This document shows, piece after piece, positions 32,243 through 43,575 of a DNA stretch of 64,000 nt. The notes beneath the pieces were generated by a model, which was not told the origin of the DNA, searched no databases, and saw only the letters and a list, made by a program, of their open reading frames with translations. Origin of the DNA: Entophlyctis helioformis. Taxonomy: Eukaryota > Chytridiomycota > Chytridiomycetes > Chytridiales > Chytriomycetaceae. Numbering within the stretch: position 1 is the first letter of the stretch; each line of letters starts with the position of its first letter. A program made the translations under genes and the position numbers. Where the stretch lies: assembly GCA_025526915.1 (NCBI GenBank), contig JAHLKH010000023.1, forward strand, positions 62,001-126,000, read 5' to 3'.

Positions 32243-35200
32243 CCTCGCTCATCATCACAGACAGGCCATCGTCGCCCGTGCGCGTCACACAGACCATGAA
32301 CAGCTGGTCGCCGCCAAACCCGCCGCATCGCACTTTGGCAGCAAAGGCCTGTGCTCTTCACGAGCCCCAAGAAGGAAGTTGCTGTGCCCATGCCGTGGCT
32401 GCAGACCGTCAAGCCGCCCAAGCGGCCCAGCTTTGTCGATCTGACGCAGCCTCTGCCGGGATCCGCCAGCGGGTCGGGCGATCTGATGTTCATGGGCATG
32501 CGCAAGGACAGACCTGGCCTAAGCTTTGGCATCGACGACGATCAAGACGACTATGACGACCATGACGATTACGACGACTTTGGCTGCTTCGACTACTGCG
32601 ATGATTGGGCCGGCATCATGGGCAATGCGTCAAGCGACATGTCAGCTGGAGGCGATGGCTTGCCTCGGTATCCACAGCCGGCCCGTGCCATTCGACGCCC
32701 ACTGGACTCGGCTCAATCGCAGGCGGAACTGCGCAAGCTGTTGGAGAACGTGCAGCATGCCGAAGACGTGACGCCGATCGACAAGCGTATCAAGACACCT
32801 GAGCAGCTCACCATTTCGCTGCTGGAACACCAGAAGCTGGGTAAAGGCTGCTTGCTTGGAGTCATTGATCGCGCATTGGGCTGTGGGCAGTGGCTGTGGG
32901 CATTGGGCTGACGGCAGACACCGCTTGTTGGCAGGCGTTGAATGGATGCTCAAGATGGAGAAAGGATCCAACCATGGTGGCAGTAAGTGCCAGCGCGTGT
33001 CTGGTCGTGGGCTGCCTTCAGTCACTGACTTGCGCGCGTTTGCCGTTTCTCAGTTCTTGCCGATGACATGGTGGGCAGCTGGCGCATGCATCCGCCGTCT
33101 GCCCATGTGCACTACAGCTGACAGTCCATTGATGTGCAGGGTCTTGGCAAGACAATCCAAAGCATAGCGACCATTGTTTCCAATCGTCCGCCTACAGACA
33201 GGCATGGCCCCACTCTGATTGTTGCGCCCGTGTCGCTGGTCAATCAGGTAAAGCACGCCATGCTGCCGCCGTGGCCTTTTAGTGTGCGCATTCGGTCTCA
33301 TCCATGAACGGCAGTGGGAGCAAGAGATTAGAGACAAGACAAAGCCAGACACGCTCAAGATTTACTCGTACTATGGAGCCAAGCGCACCAAAGACGCCAA
33401 GCTGCTCAAGGAGTTTGACATTATCATCACGTCGTATCCGCTTCTCGGCAATGACTGGCCGACCGACAAGAAGGGCAAGGGCAAGGCGGCAGCCCCGAAA
33501 ATCAAAACGAGGGGCGAGGAAAGCGATGAAGAGGTGCTTGATGTCAGCAAGCGTTCGGCTGCCGGCCCGCTCTTCAAGATCAAGTTCCACCGGTAAGCAG
33601 CGCAGCCACTTGTTTTCTAGGCCTCAAGGGCCTACGGAAAGGATTGTGCGGCCAACAGCGTGATGTGGACAGTGTCATTCTGGACGAGGCGCATTTCATC
33701 AAGAACAAGAACACGCGCGCTGCTCTGGCCGCATGCCAGCTGGAGACAACGCACCGCTGGTGTCTGACTGGCACACCGATCCAAAACTCGCTCGACGAGC
33801 TCTACTCGCTCATCAAGTTTTTGCAGATCAAGCCGTACTGCGAGTGGACCAACTTCCAGACCAAGATCAGCAAGCCGTTCAAGAAAGGCCGCCACCAGCA
33901 GGTTCTGCAGCGTGTGCAGTATGTGCTCAAGGCCATCTGCCTGCGCCGCACCAAGACGTCGCTGCTGGACGGCAAGGCCATCATCACGCTGCCCAAGCGC
34001 GAGGTGATTATCGATGCCGTGCAGATGAGCCAGGCCGAGCGCGAGTTCTACGACGCTCTCGAGAAACGGCAGAAGCTCCGGTTCAACGCGTACCTTCGTG
34101 CAGGCACTGTGCAGAAGAACTACACCAACATTCTGACACTGCTGCTTCGGCTACGTCAAGCATGGTATGTCTTGCCTGTGTTGCTGGCGCGAGTCGTCAT
34201 CTGCTAACGCGGATTCACTGCCGCAGCCTGCACCCGTCGTTGTTAAAGGATCAGGACAAGGCGCCTGAGCCAGAGGATGACGAGTCGATTCAGAGGCTGC
34301 AGAGACAGCTCGAATCGCTCAAGGTCGATGTCAAGACGCGTTTGCTGAACAGCGGCAGCGAGGAGGGCGACTGTCCCATTTGTTTCGACGCACCGCAGGC
34401 AGCCGTGTTTGTGCCCAACTGTGGGCACGTGTACTGCAAGTGAGTGCACATCATGGTCTGTGACTCAATGTGGCCAACGACTCACAAGGCTGTTGGTTTC
34501 CAGTGAGTGTATCGTGTCCTACATCAACAACGAGTCGGCTGCCGTCAAAGTCTGTCCGACATGTCGCGGCCCTATTGCCGAGAACGCGCTCATCTCGCTC
34601 GCGTCGTTTATGAAAAAGTACCGTCCGGAAGAAGAGGCAGCAGCAGACGCCAAGGGCAAAGCGCCTGCGACAGAAGAAGAGCTGCTTCAAGACCTTGTGA
34701 CGGCAGACACACCCGCCACGTGGCTCTCGTCCACCAAGATCGAGCGCACCATGGTGCTCCTTGAGCAGACGCGTCTCAAGCACCCGGGCGAAAAGACCAT
34801 CATCTTCTCCAACTTCACGGGCATGCTGGATCTCCTCGAGGTGCCGCTCCAGCAGGCCGGCTTCAAGTACACGCGGTACGACGGATCGATGGATCTCAAG
34901 GCACGCACGGCCGCGACGGAACAGCTCCACAACGACCCCGAAACATGCGTCATGCTGACGAGCATCAAGTGCGGCAGTCTGGGCCTCAACCTCACGTGCG
35001 CCAACCGCGTCATCATGCTGGATTTCTGGTGGAACCCAGCTGTCGAGAACCAGGCCATTGACCGCGTGCACCGCTTTGGCCAAACCAAGTGCGTTTATTG
35101 CTTGTCTTGTTCTGTTTGGCCTTGGCTTGTGTGTGAGGGGGATGGTTGACACGGCTGTGTGGATGCACAGGGATGTCGTTGTGCACCGCATCACAGTGCA

Positions 35201-35354
35201 GCGGACCGTTGAGGACCGTATCCTTGAGATGCAGGCCAAGAAGCAGGATATGGCGGACCAGGCGCTCGGCGAGGGCGACGGTGATGGTCGCAGTCTTGCA
35301 AAGGGCCGGCTGGGGCTCAACGATCTCATCCATCTTTTTGGCGCTGATCTCTGA
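31897..35354 (+). CDS. SNF2-family DNA translocase with embedded RING finger (Uls1/Rad5/HLTF-like)
   Basis: DNA-dependent ATPase and probable E3 ligase in DNA-damage tolerance or SUMO-conjugate removal. Reliable exons: up to 32840, 32935-32982, 33054-33070, 33140-33247, 33315-33592, 33673-34164, 34227-34439, 34504-35088, 35171-35354. Walker A DDMGLGKT is spliced from a 17-nt microexon plus the next exon. DEAH box VILDEAHFIKN, motif III LTGTPIQNS, then RING CPICFD...CGHVYC...CPTCRGPI between the helicase lobes, and motifs V/VI SLGLNLTCANRV and DRVHRFGQT. The acidic N-terminus before 32350 has at least one unsettled joint, so the start (MAAVWTWKLDDDDE at 31897) is tentative. No HIRAN domain is visible, which favours Uls1/Rad16-like over Rad5. 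Confidence 0.88.
33054..33070 (+). other. 17-nt microexon of the SNF2-RING gene
   Basis: TTCTTGCCGATGACATG is bounded by a CAG acceptor and a GTGGGC donor. Together with flanking exons it spells GGILADDM then GLGKT, the conserved ATP-binding motif, so it is required for a functional protein. Confidence 0.85.
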
Positions 35355-35492
35355 TACAGCATATGCTGCGTGTGCTGGATTGTTGTGTTGGATTGAATGA
35401 AGCGGTTTTGATTCATTTTTAAGCTCTAATGTTAACGCACGATTAACCAATAATTTACCACTTTCGAAACAGCAAGTCATTGACCCCGGCAG

Positions 35493-36460
35493 ATGAACGT
35501 CGAAACGCCTCCGCTCCAAAGGCTGGAGGGGTTCGACAACTGGATGCAGTGGCACTATCTGGCATGGCTTGTCTGCCGAATGAATGGCATGACGGAAGAG
35601 CTCGAATGGCCGCCGTCGGAGAAGGACGCAGCGACCAAGGAAATGGCCCTGCTTGGGTTTCTGATCGGCTCAGTCGATGTGGGCATATTCAACAGCCTCG
35701 ACTCTGCAGCGGCCGAGTCGGTCAAGAGTCTTCTTGACACCGTCAAAGCCCGTTACGAGCCTGCACAGCGCTCGTACGATGTCGACATTGTCTTCACAGC
35801 CTACGATGACAAGGAGCCGGTCAGCATATTTCTCGCCCGAGCTGGAGCTGCGATGGCCAGGCTGTTTGGCAAAGGCGTCAAGGAGCACGTCACAGCGGCC
35901 TTTATGCTCAAGTTACTCGCGAAGAGCAGCATTGGCAGCGCTGTCAGGCACCTGACTTTCGAGGATAATGACGCCTTGACGGTCAAGCGGGTTACCAGCG
36001 AAGCGATCTTGGCCTACAACACAAATGCAGTAAAAGCAAACGCAGCCGCAGCGACAGCAGAAGCAGAAGCAAAAGCAGCAGCAGCCGCCGCAAGCATTCG
36101 CAGAATCGGCAGATCCAGTCGTCGGCGTGCACCACGATGAAAGACGTGCGGCCGGCACCACTCTGGCATCTACCAGCCCAAGTCTGCCGAAGCCCTTCAA
36201 GCGAATAAAGACTTCTTGTCTTCGTACTTTCCAGTGTTTTTCTGTTGAGAAGGCGTTCAAGGCAGCCTGCAGCTCTTGCCGACATTCTGTTATGATATCA
36301 AGCAGGTAGCTGGGATGCTAGGGCAGCTCGTCGACAACTTTGGCATGTCTCATTGGACGGTGGCGAAACGCGTGATGAGCCACTTGTGGGGCACCATCGA
36401 CCTGCAGCCAGAGTTCCAAGGCGTAACACAACAACATCACAAAGGAGGATATCGTTTATA
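35493..36460 (+). mobile_element. Ty1/copia-type retrotransposon remnant (gag plus end of pol)
   Basis: The 5' part (35493-36140, 215 aa) is gag-like: LEGFDNWMQWHYLAWLV near the N-terminus, then a helical capsid-like region and an Ala/Glu-rich tail. Further on, 36300-36455 reads VAGMLGQLVDNF and HWTVAKRVMSHLWGTIDL. This corresponds to the stretch between reverse transcriptase and RNase H in copia pol (family pattern: HWxxxKRVLRYLKGT). Protease, integrase and most of RT are missing, so this is an internally deleted, dead copy. No LTR pair was found by eye. An AT-richer stretch (35400-35470) precedes it. Confidence 0.62.
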
Positions 36461-36500
36461 GTCGCGTCCAACCAACGGCATGCTCACACACACACGCCCG

Positions 36501-37814
36501 TCACATATTTTCTGTAGACCACATGTGCGCCTTCTCGGCAGTAATCGCTTTGGCATGCTTGGACTGGTAGTACTGTTTCTCGAATCCGTTGGAGCGGTCG
36601 ACACCATCCCACCGGTACCCTGGAGCAATGCCGAAGCGATTGGCGGGCGGCGGGGGACCCTTGTACACGGCGCGAGGCAGCCGGCGTCCTCTGCGTTTCC
36701 GTCCGCCAGCAGCATCCGCATCTGCATCCGCCGTCTTGGCAGCAGTCATGAACGCCATCGGATCGCCCCACCGACCGCGATCCCGCAGACCCGAGTCGCG
36801 CTCAGCATCATCTGCATAGACAGCAAACGGCGTGGTTGATTCGTCTTGCAGCCGCTGATGGCGCGACTTGGCGGCCTCTTGTTGCACGTGGCCGCGTGCC
36901 CATTTGAGCCGGTCGGCCTCCTTGGCGTCTTTGGCTCGCTGCTCGGCCTCGGCCGCTGCCAGCTGCGCGGCAATATCCACCTTGCGACCGTGTTTGTCGC
37001 GGTACACCGTCTCGGCGTCCTTGCCTGTGAGATTGCGGGCCTCGAGCGCTGCCATGCGGGATGCCTGCTCCCTGAGCTTCTTTTCGTTGTCGGCGCGGAT
37101 GGATGCACCTGTCTGCAGGCCTGCTGTCGTGCCGTCTTCCATACGCGGTGGCCGTGTCGGACTGCCTGCACCTGCTGCTGCACCCGATCGCGGCGGCGGC
37201 GACGGTGATGGAGATGGCGAGTGTCGTCTGCGAGGCAACTGACCCCGGTCAGGCGGTGGCGATGGCGACGGCGACCTGCGACGCTTGTGCCGGGCCTGCT
37301 GCTGCTGTGTGCGTGATCTGTCCTCGTCATCCGACACTGACGGCGACCGCCTGCGTTGCCGTGCTGCTCCTGCGGCTGCCGGCTCGTCGTCCTTGGACTC
37401 GCCTTCTCGCAGCGTCACCCATCCGCTCTCCTCGGGCCGCTTGAAGCGAGCGGCCGCTTCGTCGACGCCCGCAACCACTGGGCCATCCTCGTCGTTGTCG
37501 CTGCCGCCCGCATATGCTCGGCCTCGTTTGCCTGCCGACCCGGCTGCCTGCATCCAGTCATCAGCGTCGTCGTCAACAACGAGCGTCGAAGCGTTGGCGG
37601 GCAGCCGCTTCTTGGGCTTCTTGGGCTTCTTGGCAGCTGGACCTGCTGGCCTGTCTGCCATGTAGTTCTTGGCCAGGTACTCCTTGAGGCTTGCACTACT
37701 GCTGCCGCCGCCGCCCCACTTGCTGCTGCTGCACCTCCCGTCGGCGCACTCTTGCTGAACATGCTTGTATTGGCAACAGCAGATCGTCAGCGCGTCGTTG
37801 GTCCGGTGAAACAA
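36501..37814 (-). CDS. BUD13: Pre-mRNA-splicing factor Bud13 (RES complex)
   Basis: Scaffold of the retention-and-splicing (RES) complex in activated spliceosomes. Single open frame, up to 437 aa. N-terminal SLKEYLAKNYM is the typical Bud13 start motif. A central RS/SP-rich region (RRRSPSVSDDE, KRRRSPSPSPPP) is followed by the conserved core GLQTGASIRADNEKK, ETVYRDKHGRKVD and the C-terminal NRFGIAPGYRWDGVDRSNGFE, which binds Snu17. The true start is unclear: residues before SLKEYL are unlike the family, and another ATG (37762) lies in a different frame, so a short intron or an indel in the GGC run may exist. Head to head with the LIM gene. Confidence 0.93.
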   Translation of the reverse strand: MFHRTNDALTICCCQYKHVQQECADGRCSSSKWGGGGSSSASLKEYLAKNYMADRPAGPAAKKPKKPKKRLPANASTLVVDDDADDWMQAAGSAGKRGRAYAGGSDNDEDGPVVAGVDEAAARFKRPEESGWVTLREGESKDDEPAAAGAARQRRRSPSVSDDEDRSRTQQQQARHKRRRSPSPSPPPDRGQLPRRRHSPSPSPSPPPRSGAAAGAGSPTRPPRMEDGTTAGLQTGASIRADNEKKLREQASRMAALEARNLTGKDAETVYRDKHGRKVDIAAQLAAAEAEQRAKDAKEADRLKWARGHVQQEAAKSRHQRLQDESTTPFAVYADDAERDSGLRDRGRWGDPMAFMTAAKTADADADAAGGRKRRGRRLPRAVYKGPPPPANRFGIAPGYRWDGVDRSNGFEKQYYQSKHAKAITAEKAHMWSTENM

Positions 37815-37938
37815 CGCGATACAAACGCTGGAAGCGATTCACATCCACGGCTCTCTGGATTCCATAAAAGCAGCCAGCCAGCCGTCCTTTCCGTCCTGAC
37901 AACCAACCACAGACCAACCAACCAAACAACCAACGAAC

Positions 37939-38562
37939 ATGCAAGAGCCGTGCGGCAAGTGTACCAAGACAGTCTACCCGACCGAAAAGGTCGAGGCAGC
38001 AGGCAAGTGGTTCCACAAGGTAAGCGGTCTTTGCTTGCCGCGCTGTCTGGCAAGCTAGCCAACTGGCCGACTGACTGACTGGACATGGACGCTGTACGGC
38101 CAGGGCTGCTTCAAATGCAACAACGACGAGTGCGGCATCACTCTCTCGCTCAAGACATTCAAAGCCTTTGAGGGAGCCGTCTACTGCGACCGCCACGTGC
38201 CCAAGCCCACCCACACGGCCGTCTCTGACAGCGTCTCTGTCGTCCATGCTCTGCGTAAGCGTTCCCTTTGCGCTCGTTCCCTTGTCTCGCCTGCTGCACA
38301 CACACCCCTCGTGTCACGCAGCTGATGGCGACTCATCACTGCCCCATGTTGACGCGCGCCCCTTGCAGACGCTCCCAAGAAGACAGCCGAGGGCATCCAC
38401 AAGGCGCAGGTGGGCACGGGCGAGGTGCCCACATATGGCATTGACAGTATCGCCGTGCAGCATGCGGTCACGGCACCTAAGAAGCCGATCGAGAATATCG
38501 GCAATGTCAAGAAAGACAATGCGCTCGGGTCACACGAGGAGTTGCATGCAGCGTCGTCATAG
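37939..38562 (+). CDS. Small single-LIM-domain protein (CRIP/CRP-like)
   Basis: Adaptor protein with one LIM double zinc finger, likely binding actin-associated partners. Exons 37939-38019, 38104-38254, 38369-38562 total 426 nt (141 aa), all in phase. CGKC, KWFHKGCFKC (completed by splicing) and CDRH supply zinc ligands in LIM order C-x2-C...H-x2-C-x2-C...C-x2-H. The ~70-residue tail after the domain is Lys/Ala-rich and lacks a second LIM. Function beyond protein binding is not visible. Confidence 0.87.
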
Positions 38563-38728
38563 TAGCGCAGCTATTGCCCATACCACTCTCGCTGTTATCG
38601 TGGACACGCCCACTTGGAATGAACGTATTCTGAACTCGCTTGTGCTGGATCTGTCCCCCTTGCAAGCTTATCATTGCGTGTTTGCGCCACAATTTCGCAG
38701 TCACGGGGTTGTCCGCCAACTCATCGAA

Positions 38729-40011
38729 ATGTCCAACGCCGGCCCGCTCGGCTTCCTGTTTGGCGGCATGTCGTGCATGGCCGCAGCGATGGGTACGCAG
38801 CCGCCCTGCTCGTCTGTTCGTCTGCCCGTCTGCTCGTCTGCACTGCTGACTTTTGTCTGCTGTCTGTCCATCTGCCAGTCACACATCCGGTGGATACCAT
38901 CAAGGTGCGGCTGCAGCTTCAGGGCGAGCCGGTTGGTTATCCCGCCGCCGGCACTGGTGCACAGGCAACAACAGCAACAGCATCGACGGCGGCACAGGCA
39001 GCAGTACCCAAAAAGTACAACGGCTTCTTGCGCGGCATGGCAACGGTTGTGCGGGAGGAGGGGGTCGGCGGACTCTACAAAGGCATCTCAGCCTCGCTGC
39101 TGCGCGAGGGCACGTACTCGACAATCCGGATCGGTCTGTATGAGCCGTTCAAGAATGCGCTGGCAACAGCGACGACCGGCCGCGACGAGCCACCGCGGGC
39201 AGACCCGTTGTGGAAAAAGGTCGTGGCGGGCGGCGCGGCAGGTGCGGTCGGGTCGGCGATCGCCAACCCGACGGATCTGCTCAAGGTGCGCATGCAGGCG
39301 TCGACGGGCAAGCTGCCGGCTGGCGGCGTGCTGCGTCTTGCTGCCGACGTGTTCCGCGCCGAGGGGCTGCGTGGGCTGTATCGCGGTGTGGGGCCCAACA
39401 CTCAGCGTGCGATTGTGCTGACCGGCACACAGCTTCCGAGGTGAGTGGCGGGAGTGGCGGGAGTAGACAAGTGGCGGATAACAATGGACGCGGCGGACTG
39501 ACGCTGCTGTGTGCGACAGTTACGATCACTTCAAGCACCTCTTGCTTGCTTCTGGGTACTTTTCTGAAGGCGTTGCCACGCATTTCGTGTGCTCCATGTT
39601 CGCTGGACTGGTCTGCGCCACCACGACGTCGCCGATTGTAAGCTGGCCTCGTCTCTTTCTGGCGTGCATGAATGCTTTCTGCACTCGCCTGCTAACAGTG
39701 AATATGCAAGGATGTCGTCAAAGCACGGTATATGAACCAAAAATACGGGCCGGACGGTGTCGGGCTCAAGTACTCGTCCACGTTTGACTGTTTCCGCAAG
39801 ACTGTGCAGGGCGAGGGCTTCATGGCATTGTACAAGGGCTGGTTCCCCCAATGGATGCGGTGAGTCGTGTCCCGTCTGTTGCTGATCTGCCTGCAGTCTA
39901 ACCCCATCTGTGTGTGTGTGTGTCTGGAATGGTAGGATCGGTCCCCACACTATCGTGACATTCATGATCCTCGAGCAGCTGCGCAAACTCGCTGGTCTCA
40001 ATCCCGTGTAG
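38729..40011 (+). CDS. Mitochondrial carrier (SLC25; UCP/dicarboxylate-type)
   Basis: Inner-membrane antiporter with three repeats. Exons 38729-38792, 38879-39440, 39520-39637, 39711-39859, 39936-40011 total 969 nt (322 aa), standard family length. The three signature motifs are PVDTIKVRLQ, PTDLLKVRMQ and, created by splicing 39637/39711, PIDVVKARYM. The segment GVGPNTQRAIVLTGTQLPSYDH resembles oxoglutarate/dicarboxylate carriers and uncoupling-like proteins. An Ala/Thr-rich insertion after repeat-1 helix 1 (GTGAQATTATAS) is unusual. Substrate is inferred only to subfamily. Confidence 0.92.
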
Positions 40012-40053
40012 ACAGATGCCATTCATAGCCTGAATGAAGGGGGGCGACTGTAT

Positions 40054-42321
40054 TCACAGCTCAGAGTGGCCAGAATAGGGTTCGTCGTACGCGCCGTCGC
40101 TGACATCGCTCACATCATCTGCAGAGCCAGCGTCGTCGTCGTCCTCGTCACTGCCGCCGGCGTCCGCATTGGTGTCGTCGGGCAGGTCGTCCACAACGAG
40201 CGGCAGTGCAGCAAACTCGGCACGGTCGGCCTCTGTCACGTCGCAGACAGCCGGCGACCGCATCGTCACCTCGTACTCGCATTTACTGGGCTCGCTCACC
40301 GACAGCAGATCGGTCGCCTCGCCACACAGCAGCCGCACCTTGACAGATCGCATCGGTCCGTTCCAGCAGAGCGTGCCGCCCGTATAAGACATTTCCGTGT
40401 ACTTGGCCGGCCCGTCCTGTCCCCACACCGTAAACACTCTGCATCCAGCAGTCGCATGTTAGCTGGCTGGCTGACCCAGATAAGCAACACACACGCATAC
40501 ACACGCATACACACGCACGCACACGCGCGCGCGAGTGCATGGGGCGAAGAACACGGCAAGAACGAGATGTGGGATTACCCGAGACTAATGTCATCTTGAT
40601 GGGCGGTGGCGAGCGGACAGACTTTGTACATGTACTGGTCAAACTGCTTGGACACGCAGGTCTCGGCCATGGCGGCAAACACGGCGTCGGGGCCGTAGTC
40701 CTTTGTGGCTTTGGACTCGAGGTCGTTGATGGTCGACTGCGTGGCGGTCTGGTCTGCGAGAGCCGTTGCAAGCTTCTCGGCCACACCTGCAATCTCTGTT
40801 GAGAGCGGACGGTTAGATCGCCAGTAGCTTTAGAGTGGCGCAGGCCACGCACGAACTTACGGTCTATGGTGTATCAAGCCGCAGCGACCGGAGATGAGAG
40901 CAGGGATCAGCACGATGGAAACTGGGGAGCGAGAGATGCGGTACTCGCAGTACCTTTGATCTCGCTCACTGTTTCGGAAGCAGCAAGGGTCTTGGCAGCC
41001 GCGTCTGCAACAGCACGGTCGCGCTGAGCAGCAACGTCGTCGCGGACAGCAAGAGCAGAGACGACAGCATCATGCGCACTCGAGACGCTGGCAAGAGGCC
41101 GAAGCTGGTCGATGGCAGCCAGCAGCTGATCCATCCACGACTCGAGCGGCTGGGTGAGCGATGCGCATTGGGTCCGCTTTTCCGTGTCGGCCTGGGTGGC
41201 TTCCTTGCTCTCCAGCTCTGTCTTTTGCTCTGCGCCACAAACAACAGGGTCGCTGTGAGACACCAGATTGATGACGGCAGCGACGAGGAGGATGAGGAGG
41301 AGGATGAGGACGGGCAGGGACACTCACTCTCCAGCTGGTCGATGTGCTGCTTCAGAGTCGCCAGCTTGTCGCGACTGTCTTGCAGCGTCTTTGCGCGTCG
41401 CGCAAGCAGCCGCTCTGACCGCTGCACCAATCTCAGCCTGGCAATCGCACCCTGCCAACATTGTCGGTTAGCCGGCAGTCCAAGACGGCCTGGCGTGCAG
41501 ATCAACTCACAGCGCGGCGAATGGCTTCGGTGGCAGCGCTGTCGGACGCATGCTCCTTGGACGCCTCGAGGCACCGATTGGGACACGCAATCAGGCCCGA
41601 GTACTCGTCGGATCCGTCGCAGCACTCGCTCTCTGCGATTCCCCAAGGGCCAGCCACGTCAGCCGCCACGCTGGACAGGGACACGACGGCAACGCCACTG
41701 TACCACAGAGTCCGTCATTGACACGCGAGCTGAGGATGGACGACTCGATGTGGCCGCTGTTGGTGCAATGGAACCTGCCGTGGTCGCAAGCAGAAGTGCC
41801 TGCGAGAGCCGTGAGTGGTGGGCCAGCCCATCAGTCAGTCAGCCAGCCAGCCAGCCAGTCAGTCAGCCAGCCAGCCAGCCCGTCAGCCCGTCAGTCAGCC
41901 AGATCTGCATCGGCACGCTCATGGGCCACGCGTCGACGCAGCGAGGCTGCTTGTGGCTGGCTGGAGCGGCATGCAGGCACGAGGGACCCACCAGGCTCGT
42001 CGCTGCCGTCGGGACAGTCGCAGTAGTTGTCATTGACGGCAGCCGCCGCAATGGTGATGCTGCCGTCCAGACACCCAAACGTGTCCTTGATGGCGGCGTA
42101 CAGCGGCAGACCTGTCGTTGCAACAGGCGTCAGGCGTCAGGCGTCAGGCGTCTGGCGTCTGGTGCTGTGGCGCTCATGGGCGAGAGGACGCACGGTCAAG
42201 AGCGACGCCGAGGGTGGGCGGGAGCGGTGGCGACGAGGCAGGCACGGTAGCAAAGGTCTGCGTGGCAGCAGCCATGCACAGCGCCATCAGCCAGGCGGCG
42301 GCCGGGGCTGGCTTGGTCATG
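40054..42321 (-). CDS. GTB1: Glucosidase II beta subunit (PRKCSH/Gtb1), ER lumen
   Basis: Non-catalytic subunit that retains glucosidase II in the ER and presents N-glycans. Signal peptide [16 protein letters not shown] at the start (42321). Two LDL-receptor-like modules follow: CLDGS...[14 protein letters not shown] and ...RVNDGLC...[18 protein letters not shown]. Then comes a coiled coil (about 41460-40950), [14 protein letters not shown], and the C-terminal MRH domain ([32 protein letters not shown]). The protein ends in an acidic stretch and HSEL, an HDEL-like ER-retrieval signal. Several introns, one with CAGT/CAGC repeats. The family identity is clear; some coiled-coil exon edges are approximate. 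Confidence 0.92.
41820..41905. repeat. CAGT/CAGC tetranucleotide repeat
   Basis: Tandem CAGT and CAGC units in an intron of the glucosidase II beta gene, between the two LDL-receptor-like modules. Confidence 0.8.
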
Positions 42322-42451
42322 GTCGTCGAGTCGAGTCGAGTCGAGTAGCGCGGGGTTGTGGAGACGGGCAAGTTCATTCGCACGGTCCCAGATCTGCATG
42401 GCGGCGTCCACAGGACCGTCAGGCGGCGGACGCAGCATATCTACACAGCAT

Positions 42452-43258
42452 CTACATGTGGGCGGGCCAGTGCCAGTGCTGCAGCCGGTGCTCTTCAGCA
42501 AACGAGTTTGCCTGCAGGGTATGGGCGTGCATCTGGTGCATCTGCTGCATCTGCTGCATCTGCTGGTTGGCGATCGGCTGGTATGGCGGCAGATCGACGT
42601 CCATCTGCAAGTGAACATGTGCCTGTGCTTGTGCCTGTGTGTGCTGCTGGTATAGGTTGTGGTGTCGGTGATGCTGGTGATGGTCGGGTGCATGAAAGGA
42701 GGGCGGCCTTGCCTCGGCGTCGTCTTCGTCGCCCTCCCACGCCACCAAGAAACGCTGCTGCTGCTGCTGCGGCTGCTGCTGCGGCTGCTCTGTGGTGTGC
42801 GTGATGTGCGTGTGTGGGTGGTGTGGGTGGTGTCGGTGCAGACGCTCGTGCGGCATGGGCTCGTCGGGCGGCAGCAGCACCCGCGGCTGCAGGGCCGCCG
42901 TCACCAGCGAGGCGTGCGGGTCGAGCGGGACGGCGCTCAGCGAGTGCCATTGGGCCAGATCGGCCCATGAGGCGGTGGACGACAGATCCAGCGCTGCTTC
43001 CGCCTGCCGCTGGGCAGCATCGCCAGCATCGCCAGCAGCAGGATCGGCCTCGGCGGCAGCGGCAGACATCGCCCGCCTGCGCTTGGCGTGCATGGCGGGC
43101 TGTGTGCCGTCGGCATAGGCGTCTGTGTACACATGGTCGTCTGTGTCGGCCATGGCAGCAGCAGCGTAGTCAGCTCTGGCCCGCTTGGCGCCAGCAACGG
43201 CAGCCGCCGCCGCCTGGCCGTCGATGGCGATGCCGGTGGAGACGTGCGAGCGCAGCAT
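42452..43258 (-). CDS. Orphan Gln/His/Ala-rich protein
   Basis: Not recognised. Single exon, 268 aa. Two basic NLS-like patches (AKRARADY, AKRRRAM) sit near the N-terminus. A better-ordered middle (STASWADLAQWHSLSAVPLDPHASLV) is followed by a His/Gln-rich half with HHPHHPHTH and a QQMQQMQQMHQMH tract. A nuclear regulator is a fair guess, but no DNA-binding fold is visible. The strand call relies on a long open frame with sensible composition; the opposite strand also stays open in places, as expected for such repeats. Confidence 0.55.
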   Translation of the reverse strand: MLRSHVSTGIAIDGQAAAAAVAGAKRARADYAAAAMADTDDHVYTDAYADGTQPAMHAKRRRAMSAAAAEADPAAGDAGDAAQRQAEAALDLSSTASWADLAQWHSLSAVPLDPHASLVTAALQPRVLLPPDEPMPHERLHRHHPHHPHTHITHTTEQPQQQPQQQQQRFLVAWEGDEDDAEARPPSFHAPDHHQHHRHHNLYQQHTQAQAQAHVHLQMDVDLPPYQPIANQQMQQMQQMHQMHAHTLQANSFAEEHRLQHWHWPAHM

Positions 43259-43575
43259 GATCCTGGGAGCTTGGCCAGCGAATCATGGGATGGCCCAAGG
43301 GTCAGCAGCAATCATGGCCCACCGGCGCGCCAGTGGACGACGCACATCTGCAAGTGCGCAACCAACCTTGATTGCCCAGTGGCTCGCAAGGTCGGTCGGG
43401 AGGTTCCGACCCAGATAATCGATGTTGGAATGTTGGATGGAAGCCGTGTCACGTGAGTGGCACGTGACTGGATGCCATGAAGTCGTTCAAGTGACTGGAA
43501 GGTGCCGTCGAGGTGCCTGCAAGGTGCCTGCAGGGTGGGTCTGCGTGGCTGGAACGAGGCTGGATCGTGGCCAGT

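Noticed and set aside
36127..36309. Zinc-knuckle of copia gag after the gag frame
   Set aside because: Cys/His spacing does not fit CCHC in any frame.
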